From contig JABDAN010000002.1 in assembly GCA_013289175.1 (NCBI GenBank), positions 1 to 64,000 on the forward strand: a stretch of 64,000 nucleotides of DNA, given 5' to 3'. How positions within the stretch are numbered: position 1 is the stretch's first letter; every line of letters begins with the position of its first letter. A program made the translations under genes and the position numbers. The notes under the pieces are model-generated. The model did no database searches. It saw nothing but the letters and a program-made list of their open reading frames with translations, and was not told the DNA's origin. The stretch comes from Bacteroidota bacterium. Its GTDB lineage: Bacteria; Bacteroidota; Bacteroidia; Chitinophagales; Chitinophagaceae. Shown here piece by piece: positions 36,322 through 46,025 of the stretch.

Positions 36322-37404
36322 TCAGCTGGTGGCGGGCCTTCTTCCCAATACCCGGAGCGTATTAAAATGAGAGAGGATGGCTGCTGACATGGTTTTGAAT
36401 TCGAGGTAACGCAGCTGATGTTTTTCGCAGACATGCTTCACGATCGGTGCAATGGCCGGATAGTGGACATGACTGACTTTTGGAAAAAGATGGTGTTCAA
36501 TCTGATAATTGAGTCCTCCCACAAACCAGCTTACGATTTTATTGCGCGGTGCGAAATTGGCAGTCGTGCGAACCTGATGGATGGCCCATTCCTCTTCAAT
36601 TTTTTGTGCTTCAATGCCGGGTGCAAAAACAAATTCAACGTCTTCTACCACGTGGGCAAGCTGAAACACCACCGCCAGGGTTAGACCCATGGTGATATGC
36701 ATACAGCCAAAACCAATGGCCCAGGCTGACCAACCCACAAAGTGCACGGGAATAAAGATGTAAAAAAAGACGTACAAAATTTTACTCAGCCAAAAGATAA
36801 TGTGTTCGGGAATGTCCATTTTCTGCAGTTCCGTATGGTGCACTTTTCTTTTAAAATATTTATTAAAATCCATCAGGGAAACCCAGGCAAAAGAGGAAAT
36901 GGCATACAAGATAACCACATAAAAATGCTGAAATCGATGGGCCCGCACCCATTTTTGGGATGCGCACATCCGCATGACGGGGCTCTTGGCAATGTCATCA
37001 TCCACCCCGTCGATATTGGTGTAGGTATGATGAACAATATTGTGTTTGAATTTCCAAATAAAAGCATTTCCACCCAGCAGGTTCAGACTCAGCCCCATCA
37101 TATTATTGACCCAGGCTTTTTTTGAATAAGAGCCGTGGCAGGCATCGTGCATCACATTGAATCCAATACTGGCTAGGACGAAACCCAGGAGGCAGGATAA
37201 GCCGATACCCGGGATCAGTGAAAAATGAATGTTCAGGAGGGTAAAATATAGGCCGACGGCTGCCGGCACCAGGATAAGTGTTTTTGCATACAGTTTCCAG
37301 TTTCCCGTTTTTTTGTACTGGGTCACTGAAAAATATTGTTCCACAGAAGATTTTAACTCCTGGTAAAATGAGCTGCCCTGATTGTTAAAAGAAATCTTAT
37401 ACAT
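36322..37404 (-). CDS. Acyl-lipid/acyl-CoA fatty acid desaturase
   Basis: A 360-aa integral membrane di-iron desaturase. Three His boxes: HDACH (residues about 106-110), HNIVHH (about 141-146) and QIEHHLF (about 307-313). The third box beginning with Gln is typical of front-end (delta-6-like) desaturases, but the fused cytochrome b5 domain is absent. Four or more membrane segments surround the boxes. The likely role is introducing a double bond into membrane lipid acyl chains, possibly in response to cold. The -7 box upstream marks its own transcript. Confidence 0.88.
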   Translation of the reverse strand: MYKISFNNQGSSFYQELKSSVEQYFSVTQYKKTGNWKLYAKTLILVPAAVGLYFTLLNIHFSLIPGIGLSCLLGFVLASIGFNVMHDACHGSYSKKAWVNNMMGLSLNLLGGNAFIWKFKHNIVHHTYTNIDGVDDDIAKSPVMRMCASQKWVRAHRFQHFYVVILYAISSFAWVSLMDFNKYFKRKVHHTELQKMDIPEHIIFWLSKILYVFFYIFIPVHFVGWSAWAIGFGCMHITMGLTLAVVFQLAHVVEDVEFVFAPGIEAQKIEEEWAIHQVRTTANFAPRNKIVSWFVGGLNYQIEHHLFPKVSHVHYPAIAPIVKHVCEKHQLRYLEFKTMSAAILSHFNTLRVLGRRPATS

Positions 37405-37425
37405 GGTAGACCATTAATCGATAGC

Positions 37426-37433
37426 CAAAGGTA
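37426..37433 (-). promoter_or_regulatory. -7 box (TACCTTTG) for the desaturase
   Basis: An exact TAnnTTTG on the minus strand lies 21 nt before the ATG at 37404. Confidence 0.5.
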
Positions 37434-37545
37434 TAGCTGTTTTCAGGTAAATAGAAATCAGCACTGCATTGGAAATGTTAACAACAGCCTACTGCTTTCC
37501 CAGGTAGAAGGGCCTCTGTGTATTCCCCTGTAAACCAATCCAGCC

Positions 37546-39060
37546 TCAAGGCCAGATAGAGGAAAGCTCGCTTACTTTAACATCTTCCACCGGTTTTCTG
37601 CTGGAACCTGCTTGCAGGATGGTAAAGGGTTGATCCGGAAAAAAAATATCTGTCATGGTCGTTAATCCGTCGTCGGCAAACAATTCCAGGGAAGTGTTGT
37701 CCAGGACCATAATAATCCTGCAATTTTTCGACGTGGAGATGCGGGAACCATAATGTATCGTTGCAAATCCGGGATCAAAGGAAGATACGCCGGCATGTGT
37801 TCTGTCGATAAAAAAGGAATTTTTTTCTTCGCTGTATCCCGCCGTTACATACTGCCCCGCGGCATTGCTGAAAACAAATGAAAATGCATAGAGATCATCC
37901 ACGGTGAATTCCAGTCGCGCACGACCACTGGTCAGGGGAGTATTGTCGATGGAAGAAACATGTTTATAGGAGGTGGACTTTTCCACCAGTTTATCCAGGG
38001 CATCCACCGGGCGCATGGTTGTATAATACTTGTTGTTCATTTTTTGGAGACCCAGCACCCGGGGTATGGTCATGGCGCTGCGCCATTTTGTTGTAGGAAC
38101 CCGGGTGCCGTATTGCCAATTGCTCATCCAGCCGATAAAAATCTTATCAGATCCGGTATTGCTCCAAGTGATGCCTGCATAGTCATCTGTCCCATAGTCT
38201 GCCCATTTGGTCGAGGTGTCGGTTGTCGAAAACTGGTGCCCGTCAAAATTTCCAACAAAATACTGGGTTCCCGATCCGCCCTGCAGGCCTCCCGGATTTA
38301 TATTGACGATGAGCAGCCATATTTTTTTACCCTCGACGGTGAAAGGAACCAGATCAGGACATTCCCATGCGCCGCCGTGGGCACCAATGCCCGCCCCAAA
38401 TTCACTTTCTTTGTTCCAGGTTTTCAAATCCGGAGAAGAATAAAACAGGATCCGGTCACCGGCCGCTAGGGTCATGATCCACTTTTTGTCTTCGGGATAC
38501 CAGTTTACTTTCGGATCCCGGAAGTCTTTCAACCCAGGATTTGATAAAACGGGATTCCGGTTAAATTTGGTCCAGCTGCTTCCGCGGTCAAGACTATAGG
38601 CGATGCTTTGATTTTGAAAATGATTGGTTCCCTGTTTTTCTCCCTTTGGATCGTGCTGGGTGTAGATGGCGACCAAGGGCGTTTTCCCGCCGGCTCCAAA
38701 GCCGCTGGTATTGGACTCATCCACCACGGCACTTCCTGAAAATATATACCCAATACTGTCCGGATACAAAGCGATCGGGAGCTGTTTCCAGTGTACCAGG
38801 TCTTTACTAACGGCGTGACCCCAGTGCATGGGCCCCCAGACGGTACTGTCCGGGAAATATTGAAAAAACATATGATAGGTTCCGTCGACATATACCAGGC
38901 CGTTGGGATCATTCATCCAGCCCGTCTGGGGAGAGAAATGGATTTGAGGCCGGTATGGTTCATGATATACCGGTTGTGCAGAAACCGACAAAAAAATGAG
39001 CAAGGGAGCAATCAGGCGAACAGCGATCCTACAATACATGGTATCGGTTTTGCATATCAA
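37546..39060 (-). CDS. Glycoside hydrolase family 32 (levanase/inulinase/invertase type)
   Basis: Retaining beta-fructosidase that releases fructose from sucrose or fructans. Catalytic motifs: WMNDPNG with nucleophile Asp51, FRDPKV (transition-state Asp), WECPDL (acid/base Glu). The signal peptide (LIAPLLIFLSVSAQ) indicates export. The C-terminal 130 residues form the usual GH32 beta-sandwich. A start at the second Met (residue 8) is equally possible. Divergent from an aldose epimerase lipoprotein, with which it could share a role in extracellular sugar use. No SusC/SusD pair is next to it. Confidence 0.92.
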   Translation of the reverse strand: MICKTDTMYCRIAVRLIAPLLIFLSVSAQPVYHEPYRPQIHFSPQTGWMNDPNGLVYVDGTYHMFFQYFPDSTVWGPMHWGHAVSKDLVHWKQLPIALYPDSIGYIFSGSAVVDESNTSGFGAGGKTPLVAIYTQHDPKGEKQGTNHFQNQSIAYSLDRGSSWTKFNRNPVLSNPGLKDFRDPKVNWYPEDKKWIMTLAAGDRILFYSSPDLKTWNKESEFGAGIGAHGGAWECPDLVPFTVEGKKIWLLIVNINPGGLQGGSGTQYFVGNFDGHQFSTTDTSTKWADYGTDDYAGITWSNTGSDKIFIGWMSNWQYGTRVPTTKWRSAMTIPRVLGLQKMNNKYYTTMRPVDALDKLVEKSTSYKHVSSIDNTPLTSGRARLEFTVDDLYAFSFVFSNAAGQYVTAGYSEEKNSFFIDRTHAGVSSFDPGFATIHYGSRISTSKNCRIIMVLDNTSLELFADDGLTTMTDIFFPDQPFTILQAGSSRKPVEDVKVSELSSIWP

Positions 39061-39167
39061 GGTAGGCTATTTTACTTTTCGCAACCCTTTCGGCCCTCAA
39101 AAATCCATTCCCGCTTTCAGAATTCAGTTACATTTATAAGATGCTTGGCAATGATTAAACAACTTAT

Positions 39168-40301
39168 ATGAAATTATTTCATCGGCTTGCTTGGACAGCC
39201 CTGCTGCTTGGAACTTTGGTTTGTTCCTGCGAACAGGCAGCGGAAAAGAAGAAAGAAATCGTGGTACAAGAGAACGGAAACAAAACCTATTTCGGTCACA
39301 TCGGCAACGATTCCATCTATGCATATACGTTAAGCAACAGCCGGGGGCTCAAAGCGGTTATTACAAATTATGGAGGAACGATTCTTCAATTGTGGACGCC
39401 AGACCGGACCGGTAATTCGGGTAATATCGTACTGGGATATGATTCACTTTCCGGATATCTTCAAAAAACAAATCCATATTTCGGCGCCCTGGTCGGTCGG
39501 TACGCCAACAGAATCCATCGCGGAACATTTGTCATTGATGGCAAAACTTATACACTGGCCCAGAATAACAACGGCAACACCCTGCACGGCGGAATCAAGG
39601 GATTTGACAAAGTGATCTGGAACGTCAATCAGGTGAACGACTCGAGTTTGGCGCTTTCTTATTCCAGTCCGGATGGAGAAGAGGGTTTCCCCGGAACGCT
39701 CACCGTGAAAGTAGTCTATACCCTGACTTCAAAAAACGGCCTGGCCATCGACTACACCGCCATCAGTGATATGAAAACACCGGTCAACCTGACCAACCAT
39801 TCGTATTTTAATTTATCGGCAGGAAAAGATTCAACGATTCTCGGTGAAGAACTTCGGCTTTATGCCTCCCGATACACACCAGTCAATGATTCATTGATTC
39901 CAACCGGACAAATAGCAACGGTAAAAAATACACCCATGGATTTTCTGCAGGCAAAAAAAATTGGTAAAGACCTGGACAAAGTAAAGGGAGGTTACGATCA
40001 CAATTTTGTCCTGGATAAAAAAGACTCTTCCCTGAACATCGCGGCCGAAGTCTATGATCCCGGATCAGGAAGATGGATGCAGGTCCGGACTACACAACCC
40101 GGCATACAATTTTACACAGGTAATTTCCTGGATGGGTCCTTAAAGGGAAATGATGGAAAAAAAATTGTGCAGCATGGTGCGTTTTGCCTGGAAACGCAAC
40201 ATTTTCCTGACTCACCCAATGAACCCTCTTTTCCCAGTACGATTCTGGAACCGGGACAAACTTTTCATGAATCCACGCTTTACTTGTTTTCCACGCGCTG
40301 A
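39168..40301 (+). CDS. galM: Aldose 1-epimerase, lipoprotein
   Basis: Mutarotase that interconverts alpha and beta anomers of hexoses, 377 aa. The signal LLLGTLVCSC ends in a lipobox-like Cys, so it is probably an envelope lipoprotein. Family hallmarks: NYGGTILQLWTPDR, YFGALVGRYANRI, NNNGNTLHGGIKGFDK, LTNHSYFNLS (catalytic His), and YDHNFVLDK. The Glu near the end (FCLETQHFPDSPN) is the catalytic base. It is divergent from the GH32 gene by 107 bp and likely acts on the sugars it releases. Confidence 0.92.
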   Translation: MKLFHRLAWTALLLGTLVCSCEQAAEKKKEIVVQENGNKTYFGHIGNDSIYAYTLSNSRGLKAVITNYGGTILQLWTPDRTGNSGNIVLGYDSLSGYLQKTNPYFGALVGRYANRIHRGTFVIDGKTYTLAQNNNGNTLHGGIKGFDKVIWNVNQVNDSSLALSYSSPDGEEGFPGTLTVKVVYTLTSKNGLAIDYTAISDMKTPVNLTNHSYFNLSAGKDSTILGEELRLYASRYTPVNDSLIPTGQIATVKNTPMDFLQAKKIGKDLDKVKGGYDHNFVLDKKDSSLNIAAEVYDPGSGRWMQVRTTQPGIQFYTGNFLDGSLKGNDGKKIVQHGAFCLETQHFPDSPNEPSFPSTILEPGQTFHESTLYLFSTR

Positions 40302-40371
40302 GCTTTTTTATAAACTTTTGTCAGATCGGTGATGCAACCGCACGGTCGACACCGCCCCTGATTTGAAAGAT

Positions 40372-42783
40372 CTATTCTGATTTCAGGCTTTTGGCTGGAT
40401 TGATCAGTGCCGCCTGAAAAGATTTATATCCAACCGTGAGCCATGCAATGACAATAGAAATGCCCATCGCCCCCACGAAAAGGAGGGGTTGTATCGGTAT
40501 CCGGTAGACAAAATGCTGGAGCCAGTCCTTCATCATAAACCAGGATATGGGTACGGCAATGGCAAAAGCAATCACGATCAAGATGGTAAATTCTTTAGAA
40601 AACAAATAAACGATCTGGGCAATGCTGGCCCCCAGTACTTTGCGGATACCGACTTCTTTTTTCCGTTGTACGGCCATAAAAGAAACCAGACCGTACAGCC
40701 CCAGACAGGAAATAAAAACGGCGATTCCAGCAAAAATTTTATACAACAGGGCAAGCTGGTGTTCCTGGGTATAAAACTCTTCTATTTTTTCATCCATGAA
40801 ATAAGTCTGGCTCGCGTATTCCGGATAAAATTTGTCCCAGGTCTCCTGAACGTCTTTCATGATGACCCCCAGATTGGTCGGATGAATTTTCAGAGCAGTA
40901 ATTTGATATTGGTTTTTATCGCAGGCAAGCATGGTTGGTTTTATGGATTCCCGCAGAGAATTTGTTCTGAAGTCTTTTACGACGCCTACTACTTTTTTCC
41001 ATTGTCCATTGAATTGTAAGTCTTTTCCCAGGGCTTGTTCGGGAGATTTCAATCCCAACTTGTATACCAGGGTTTCATTGATCAACAGATCTTTGACGGT
41101 GTCGGTCTGCTCGGGAAGCCTTCCGGCAACGAGCTGCAGCCCGAATGTTTTACAATAATTTCGATCGGCGAATTTGAAATACAGGTTGAAAGTTTCCTGC
41201 GGTTTGTGATCGAAGAAAAAATCGGTGGAGGAGTTGTTGTCTGAAGAAGGAACGTCACTGCACTGGGAGACTTCGTCAACGGATTTGTTTTTCATCAATT
41301 CCTCCTTAAAGCCCTGAATCCTGGACAACTGAACACTGTCTCCGTTTCCCCGGATAATCAACACTCCTTCTTTGCGGAGTCCCAGATCGGCATTTTGCAC
41401 AAAATTCATTTGCGTGATCGCGATGAGTGTTCCGACGATCAACACCTGGGAGATCGCAAATTGAAGAACGACCAGGCTTCTTCTCAGGGAAATGCCCCCC
41501 ACTTTGGCTGAGTTGATCTTGTTTTTAAGGGCTAGGATTGGGCTGAATCCAGAAGCAACAAAGGCCGGATACAAACCAGCCAGCAGGGTAACGATGATAA
41601 AGACACTGATCAGGTAAATAAAAGTCTGCATATTGAGCAGACTAACGGATTCGCTGATGGACGCAATGTGCTTGATATAGGGCAAACAAAATTCTGTCAA
41701 CCCAATGGCCAGCAGGATGGAGGCTGCGACAATCAGTGAAGTTTCCCCCAGCATTTGCCAAAGTAGATTCCAGCGGCTGCCCCCCAAAACTTTTCTGACG
41801 CCGATTTCTTTGGATCTATTTACTGCCTGAACCGTAGATAAATTCACAAAATTGATACAAGCCATGATTAAAATAAACAGCGCAATCAGGCCGAGCGTCC
41901 ACAGCGTGCTTTTGTTTGTCACGTGGTCTCCCATATTTTCCATTCGCGTATCAAAGTGTAAAATGCTGAGCGGACGCAAAAAAATGGTTCGTTTCCAACC
42001 TTTCATCCCGTGACCAAACTGATCAAGACTAAACTTCGCCAGAAGGGCGTTCACCGCTGAAGGGGATTGATGGGAATCTAAAAGCGCATAGAGTTGCTCA
42101 TTGCTGCTGGTACTTCCCCATTCCTTGGAATAGGGATAAAAAACATTGCTTTTAAATACCAGATAAGAGGCAACCGCTCTGAATTGAAAGTCTGAATTCC
42201 CTGGTGCATCCTGGATCACCCCTGCGACCTGCAGGGTGGTGAGGTTGTCCAACCGTATATATTTTCCCATGGCATTCTTCCATTCGCCAAAATACTTTTC
42301 TGCCATTTTTTTGGACAACACTATTTTATTGGGTTGATCCAGCACCAGGGGCGATCCCCCCAGCCATCCAGTTTTGAATACTTTGAAAAAGTCTGCATCT
42401 GCGAAGAAAACTCCATTGTCTTCAATGAATTTTTTTTCTCTGGACGGCGTGCCATCGGAGGAGACCACCGCCAGTTGGCTGCCGTAATTGGAACACAAGA
42501 CGCCGGTGATCATCTGGGGAAACCTGGTTTTCAGGACATCCAACGTAGGATAGGGTGTTCCGGGGGTATATGTCGTGCCGTCGGGTGATTTATTTTCCAT
42601 TGCCACCTGGTAGATGCGGTCATACCCCACCTGGAAGGTATCATAACTCAACTCGTAATGAACTACTACAAAAATCAGGATGGACGAAGTGATGCCGATG
42701 GCAAGACCTGCAATATTAATCAGGCCGAATCTTTTGTTTCTTACCAGATTGCGAAAAGCCGTGATGCAGTAGTTCTTAAACAT
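40372..42783 (-). CDS. ABC transporter permease, MacB/FtsX type
   Basis: An 803-aa permease. I use the ATG at 42783 (MFKNYCITAFRNLVRNK) because the -7 box at 42798-42805 lies between it and the track's GTG. It has two halves. Each has a periplasmic MacB-type core and an FtsX domain (FINFVNLSTVQAVNRSKEIGVR and SFMAVQRKKEVGIRKVLG). About eight membrane segments. Such permeases in Bacteroidota work with a separate ATPase and are linked to antimicrobial peptide or lipoprotein export. No ATPase is adjacent. A phased repeat array lies 95-140 bp upstream. Confidence 0.85.
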   Translation of the reverse strand: MFKNYCITAFRNLVRNKRFGLINIAGLAIGITSSILIFVVVHYELSYDTFQVGYDRIYQVAMENKSPDGTTYTPGTPYPTLDVLKTRFPQMITGVLCSNYGSQLAVVSSDGTPSREKKFIEDNGVFFADADFFKVFKTGWLGGSPLVLDQPNKIVLSKKMAEKYFGEWKNAMGKYIRLDNLTTLQVAGVIQDAPGNSDFQFRAVASYLVFKSNVFYPYSKEWGSTSSNEQLYALLDSHQSPSAVNALLAKFSLDQFGHGMKGWKRTIFLRPLSILHFDTRMENMGDHVTNKSTLWTLGLIALFILIMACINFVNLSTVQAVNRSKEIGVRKVLGGSRWNLLWQMLGETSLIVAASILLAIGLTEFCLPYIKHIASISESVSLLNMQTFIYLISVFIIVTLLAGLYPAFVASGFSPILALKNKINSAKVGGISLRRSLVVLQFAISQVLIVGTLIAITQMNFVQNADLGLRKEGVLIIRGNGDSVQLSRIQGFKEELMKNKSVDEVSQCSDVPSSDNNSSTDFFFDHKPQETFNLYFKFADRNYCKTFGLQLVAGRLPEQTDTVKDLLINETLVYKLGLKSPEQALGKDLQFNGQWKKVVGVVKDFRTNSLRESIKPTMLACDKNQYQITALKIHPTNLGVIMKDVQETWDKFYPEYASQTYFMDEKIEEFYTQEHQLALLYKIFAGIAVFISCLGLYGLVSFMAVQRKKEVGIRKVLGASIAQIVYLFSKEFTILIVIAFAIAVPISWFMMKDWLQHFVYRIPIQPLLFVGAMGISIVIAWLTVGYKSFQAALINPAKSLKSE

Positions 42784-42797
42784 CGTTTTGGTTTTGG

Positions 42798-42805
42798 CAA
42801 ATGTA
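42798..42805 (-). promoter_or_regulatory. -7 box (TACATTTG) for the MacB/FtsX permease
   Basis: An exact TAnnTTTG on the minus strand lies 14 nt before the ATG at 42783. A -33 element is not evident at normal spacing, which fits activator control from the repeats upstream. Confidence 0.5.
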
Positions 42806-42877
42806 GCGACATACACCATACCATTTTATAAACGGTTGAAGAACAAATTGCTGCACGGACTTCATTTTGTGGATGCT

Positions 42878-42930
42878 GTTCGCAATTGATACAAGACCGG
42901 TCGGCATCGATACAAGGTGGTTCGTCCGCA
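42878..42930 (-). repeat. Phased 21-bp direct repeats upstream of permease
   Basis: TTCG/GTCG occurs at 42879, 42900 and 42921, exactly 21 bp apart, and GATACAAG occurs at 42888 and 42909, again 21 bp apart. Units 1 and 2 share 16 of 22 bases; unit 3 keeps only the TTCG end. Read toward the permease the motif is CTTGTATC then CGAA or CGAC. Two helical turns per unit places the copies on one face of DNA. Confidence 0.6.
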
Positions 42931-43057
42931 ACTGAAAATAGAAAGCTTCTGGTTAAAATATTTCTGAAAAGGTTATCTTACTTTCAAAAAAGAAAACCAG
43001 GGCCGTTGATTTTTTTTCCGGGATATCAACCGCTGAACCTCGCAATAAATCAGGATT

Positions 43058-44134
43058 ATGAAAAAAAAGCTAGTTATTTTTCTAATGTGTATGGCGCTAG
43101 GTCGCTTGTCCGCTCAGCAAGCTGGCGAACAATGGATGCAAACCAGGGCCCAGCAATGGTATCTGGCTCAAGGCTGGCTGCGGGGTTGTGATTTCATTCC
43201 CAGTACGGCAGTCAACCAATTGGAAATGTGGCAGGCTGAGACCTTCGATACGGCAACGATTTCCAGGGAACTGGGATATGCCCAGTCGATCGGCCTTAAT
43301 TGTATGCGTGTTTTTCTTCATCATCTGGCTTGGCAAGAGGATGAACCGGGTTTTATTAATCGGATGAACCAGTATTTGGCGATAGCCAACCGAAAAAACA
43401 TCAAAACTATTTTTGTTTTCTTTGACGACTGTTGGAATGAATCCTATCATGGGGGAAAACAACCGGCTCCCAGAACAGGCGTCCACAATTCGGGATGGGT
43501 GAGGGATCCAGGAAAATTGCTTTACGATGACCCAAGCCTGATGGCGGTCTTGGAGAAATATGTAAAAGACGTGCTGCGGGCATTTAAGTCAGACAACCGG
43601 ATCCTGCTCTGGGATCTGTACAACGAACCCGGAAATTCAAACTATGGCAATAAGAGTATGGTATTGCTGGAAAACGTATTTCAATGGTCCCGGGACGTAA
43701 GTCCCAGCCAACCGGTGTCCGCCGGCGTTTGGAGCAGCGGCCTGGTGGAACTGAACGCTTTTCAACTCAGTCATTCGGACGTCATTACCTACCACAACTA
43801 TGAGCCGGAGAAACAACACCAAGAAGCCATCGACAGTTTAAAAAAATATAACCGACCCCTGATCTGTACCGAGTACATGGCCCGTCCTCGAAACAGCACG
43901 TTTTTTAATATTATGCCCATGCTTAAAAAAGAAAACGTGGGGGCGATCAACTGGGGACTTGTGAGCGGAAAGACCAATACCAAATATGCTTGGGATACAC
44001 CCATGCCGGACGGCGCCGATCCAAAAATCTGGTTTCATGAAATTTTTCATCCCGATGGCAAGCCCTACAGTGAAAAGGAAGTGGAACTGATTGTATCGCT
44101 TACCGAGGTTAAAAAACTTCCCACCCAACCTTAG
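43058..44134 (+). CDS. Secreted GH5/GH-A clan glycosidase (cellulase/xylanase-like)
   Basis: A 358-aa TIM-barrel glycosidase. Signal peptide MKKKLVIFLMCMALGRLSAQ. Acid/base Glu is in LWDLYNEPGN (about residue 193) and the nucleophile is probably the Glu in LICTEYMARP (about 271), the positions used by clan GH-A. RVFLHHLAWQEDEPGF and FVFFDDCWNESYHGGKQP are further conserved stretches. It was often annotated as 1,4-beta-xylanase in Bacteroidota, but the true substrate is unclear. The end overlaps the convergent HAD gene by 26 bp. Confidence 0.82.
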   Translation: MKKKLVIFLMCMALGRLSAQQAGEQWMQTRAQQWYLAQGWLRGCDFIPSTAVNQLEMWQAETFDTATISRELGYAQSIGLNCMRVFLHHLAWQEDEPGFINRMNQYLAIANRKNIKTIFVFFDDCWNESYHGGKQPAPRTGVHNSGWVRDPGKLLYDDPSLMAVLEKYVKDVLRAFKSDNRILLWDLYNEPGNSNYGNKSMVLLENVFQWSRDVSPSQPVSAGVWSSGLVELNAFQLSHSDVITYHNYEPEKQHQEAIDSLKKYNRPLICTEYMARPRNSTFFNIMPMLKKENVGAINWGLVSGKTNTKYAWDTPMPDGADPKIWFHEIFHPDGKPYSEKEVELIVSLTEVKKLPTQP

Positions 44135-44735
44135 CCAGTTCAAGACGGGTGGTTTCGAAATCGAGGTGCAGGATGCCGCGGATCCCGAGCGTATCCGCCA
44201 CCTGAACAAAGAGTGGGCGGTCTTCGAGGTAAATCACTTTTTCAGCCGGTACCTGGGCAATGTCCAGCGCCACTTTAAAAATATCGGCATCGGGTTTTCG
44301 GTAGTGCACAAAACAGGAGCTGATAAAAAAATCAACAAATTCGCCCAGTTTAAATTTCCGGATCCGGTGATCATTGAGTTCCCGGCCTTCGTTGCTGACC
44401 ACGGCGATTTTGATTCCGTATTTTTCTTTTATCCCCCGTATGAGAGCCAGCATTTCGGGAAAAGGCTTAGACTGATCGAACATGAAGTGGCGGAATTCTT
44501 CCTCGGTAAAATTCCTTTTGGTGTAAAAAACCAATCTTTTCAGGTATTCGCTCAGGGATATCTTTCCCGATTCATACGTATCAAAAGTAAGGTGATGTCT
44601 TTCCTCTGTTTCTTCCGGATCCAGTCTGAAGTGACGAATGGCTTTTTTTCTGCCTTCCCGGTCCCATCCATTCGTCAGCAATACACCTCCAATATCTGTA
44701 AATATAGTCGTGGGATCTGGCTTTGATTTTTTCAT
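44109..44735 (-). CDS. HAD superfamily hydrolase (HAD-IA)
   Basis: A 208-aa haloacid dehalogenase-type phosphatase. Motif I is [13 protein letters not shown]: nucleophile Asp followed by GGV rather than the usual DxD, as in YihX-like sugar-phosphate phosphatases. Motif [11 protein letters not shown], motif III at KPDADIFK, motif IV YLEDRP. The helical cap lies between motifs I and II. The start overlaps the aldolase stop by 4 bp (ATGA), so the two are co-translated and a sugar-phosphate substrate is plausible. The 3' end overlaps the GH5-like gene. Confidence 0.82.
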   Translation of the reverse strand: MKKSKPDPTTIFTDIGGVLLTNGWDREGRKKAIRHFRLDPEETEERHHLTFDTYESGKISLSEYLKRLVFYTKRNFTEEEFRHFMFDQSKPFPEMLALIRGIKEKYGIKIAVVSNEGRELNDHRIRKFKLGEFVDFFISSCFVHYRKPDADIFKVALDIAQVPAEKVIYLEDRPLFVQVADTLGIRGILHLDFETTRLELAKVGWEVF

Positions 44736-45805
44736 GCAACCGTGATCATTTTTTCCAGGTAGACATCCTGTATGCTGTTTAATAGTTGTACGCCCTCTTT
44801 GAAAGATCGTTGAAAGGCTTTTCTGCCCGATATCATGCCACTGCCGCCTGCACGTTTATTGATGACGGCGGTTCTGAGGGCTTCCATCAAATCTTTTTCT
44901 CCCTCGGAAGCACCGCCGGAGTTGATGAGCCCGGCTCTTCCGCAGTATCCGTTGAGTACTTGATAACGGCACAGATCAACCGGATGATCGGTAGAAAGAT
45001 CCGTGTACATCTTTTCATCCAGTTTGCCGTAGTGACTGCTTCCCATATTCAAGGCTTTATAGCCGCCATTGAGTTCGGGTAATTTTTGCTTGATGATATC
45101 CGCCTGGATGGTGACTCCCAGATGGTTTGCCTGACCGGTCAGGTCGGCAGCCACATGATAATCTTTTCCATCTTTAACAAAAGCGTTATTGCGCAGATAA
45201 CACCACAGTACGGTAGCCATGCCGAGTGCATGGGCTTCGTCAAAGGCTTTGGCCACTTCAGTGATCTGCCGGTCAGATTCGGCAGAACCAAAATAGATTG
45301 TACAACCCACCGCGGCGGCACCCATATTCCAGGCGTCGCGTACGGTTCCAAAAAAAATCTGATCGTATTTGTCCGGATAGGTCAAGAGTTCGTTGTGATT
45401 GAGTTTAACGAGGAAGGGTATGCGATGTGCGTATTTGCGGGCGACCATACCCAGGACGCCAAAGGTGCTGGCTACTGCGTTGCAACCACCCTCCAAAGCA
45501 AGCCGTACAATATTTTCGGGATCGAAGTACTGTGGATTTTTCGCGAAAGAAGCACCCGCACTGTGTTCCACACCCTGATCAACCGGAAGGATGGAAAGAT
45601 ACCCGGTACCTGAAAGTCTTCCGGTATGGAATAACTGATGCAGGCTTCTGAGCGTTTGCAGATTTCGGTTGGACGAGGCATATACGGTATCAATAAAATC
45701 AGGGGAAGGCAGATGAAGAGACGCTTTTGGAATTTTTTCGCAGGTGTGGGTGAAGAGCGTTTCATTTTCCTTACCCAGCAATTCAATGATTTGTTGATAG
45801 GTCAT
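44732..45805 (-). CDS. fbaB: Class I fructose-bisphosphate aldolase (FbaB/DhnA type)
   Basis: A 357-aa TIM-barrel aldolase that cleaves fructose-1,6-bisphosphate by a Schiff-base mechanism. Recognisable segments are [48 protein letters not shown], and [18 protein letters not shown] near the end. These match E. coli FbaB and archaeal class I enzymes. The catalytic Lys is probably in the central barrel stretch. Co-transcribed with the overlapping HAD phosphatase; the 220-bp gap upstream is its promoter region. Confidence 0.92.
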   Translation of the reverse strand: MTYQQIIELLGKENETLFTHTCEKIPKASLHLPSPDFIDTVYASSNRNLQTLRSLHQLFHTGRLSGTGYLSILPVDQGVEHSAGASFAKNPQYFDPENIVRLALEGGCNAVASTFGVLGMVARKYAHRIPFLVKLNHNELLTYPDKYDQIFFGTVRDAWNMGAAAVGCTIYFGSAESDRQITEVAKAFDEAHALGMATVLWCYLRNNAFVKDGKDYHVAADLTGQANHLGVTIQADIIKQKLPELNGGYKALNMGSSHYGKLDEKMYTDLSTDHPVDLCRYQVLNGYCGRAGLINSGGASEGEKDLMEALRTAVINKRAGGSGMISGRKAFQRSFKEGVQLLNSIQDVYLEKMITVA

Positions 45806-45856
45806 ACTGATAACTGTCCACTAAAATTAGAACAAACGGTTCATTCGGGTATAAAG

Positions 45857-46003
45857 ATGCAAAAGATATTCCCTGACGGGCGAAACCGCGTAGAATACGA
45901 GAAGGCTGATAACTGCGACTTCTTTCTCATTTCCGCTTTGAGTCTTGGAGTTAAAGTCCAAACGATCGGGGTTCCGGATCCCACTCTTCGAATCCGGTTT
46001 TAG
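45857..46003 (+). CDS. Possible 48-residue ORF, unsupported
   Basis: An ATG-started frame (MQKIFPDGRNRVEYEKADNC) inside the 220-bp gap upstream of fbaB. It reads like protein but has no family match, no clear -7 box, and a CCGGAT/ATCCGG stem overlaps its end. More likely a chance frame than a gene. Confidence 0.2.
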   Translation: MQKIFPDGRNRVEYEKADNCDFFLISALSLGVKVQTIGVPDPTLRIRF

Positions 46004-46025
46004 GGGAGAAGGCTTTATTTTCCAA

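Noticed and set aside
44091-44726. Plus-strand 211-aa ORF
   Set aside because: Antisense shadow of the HAD hydrolase.
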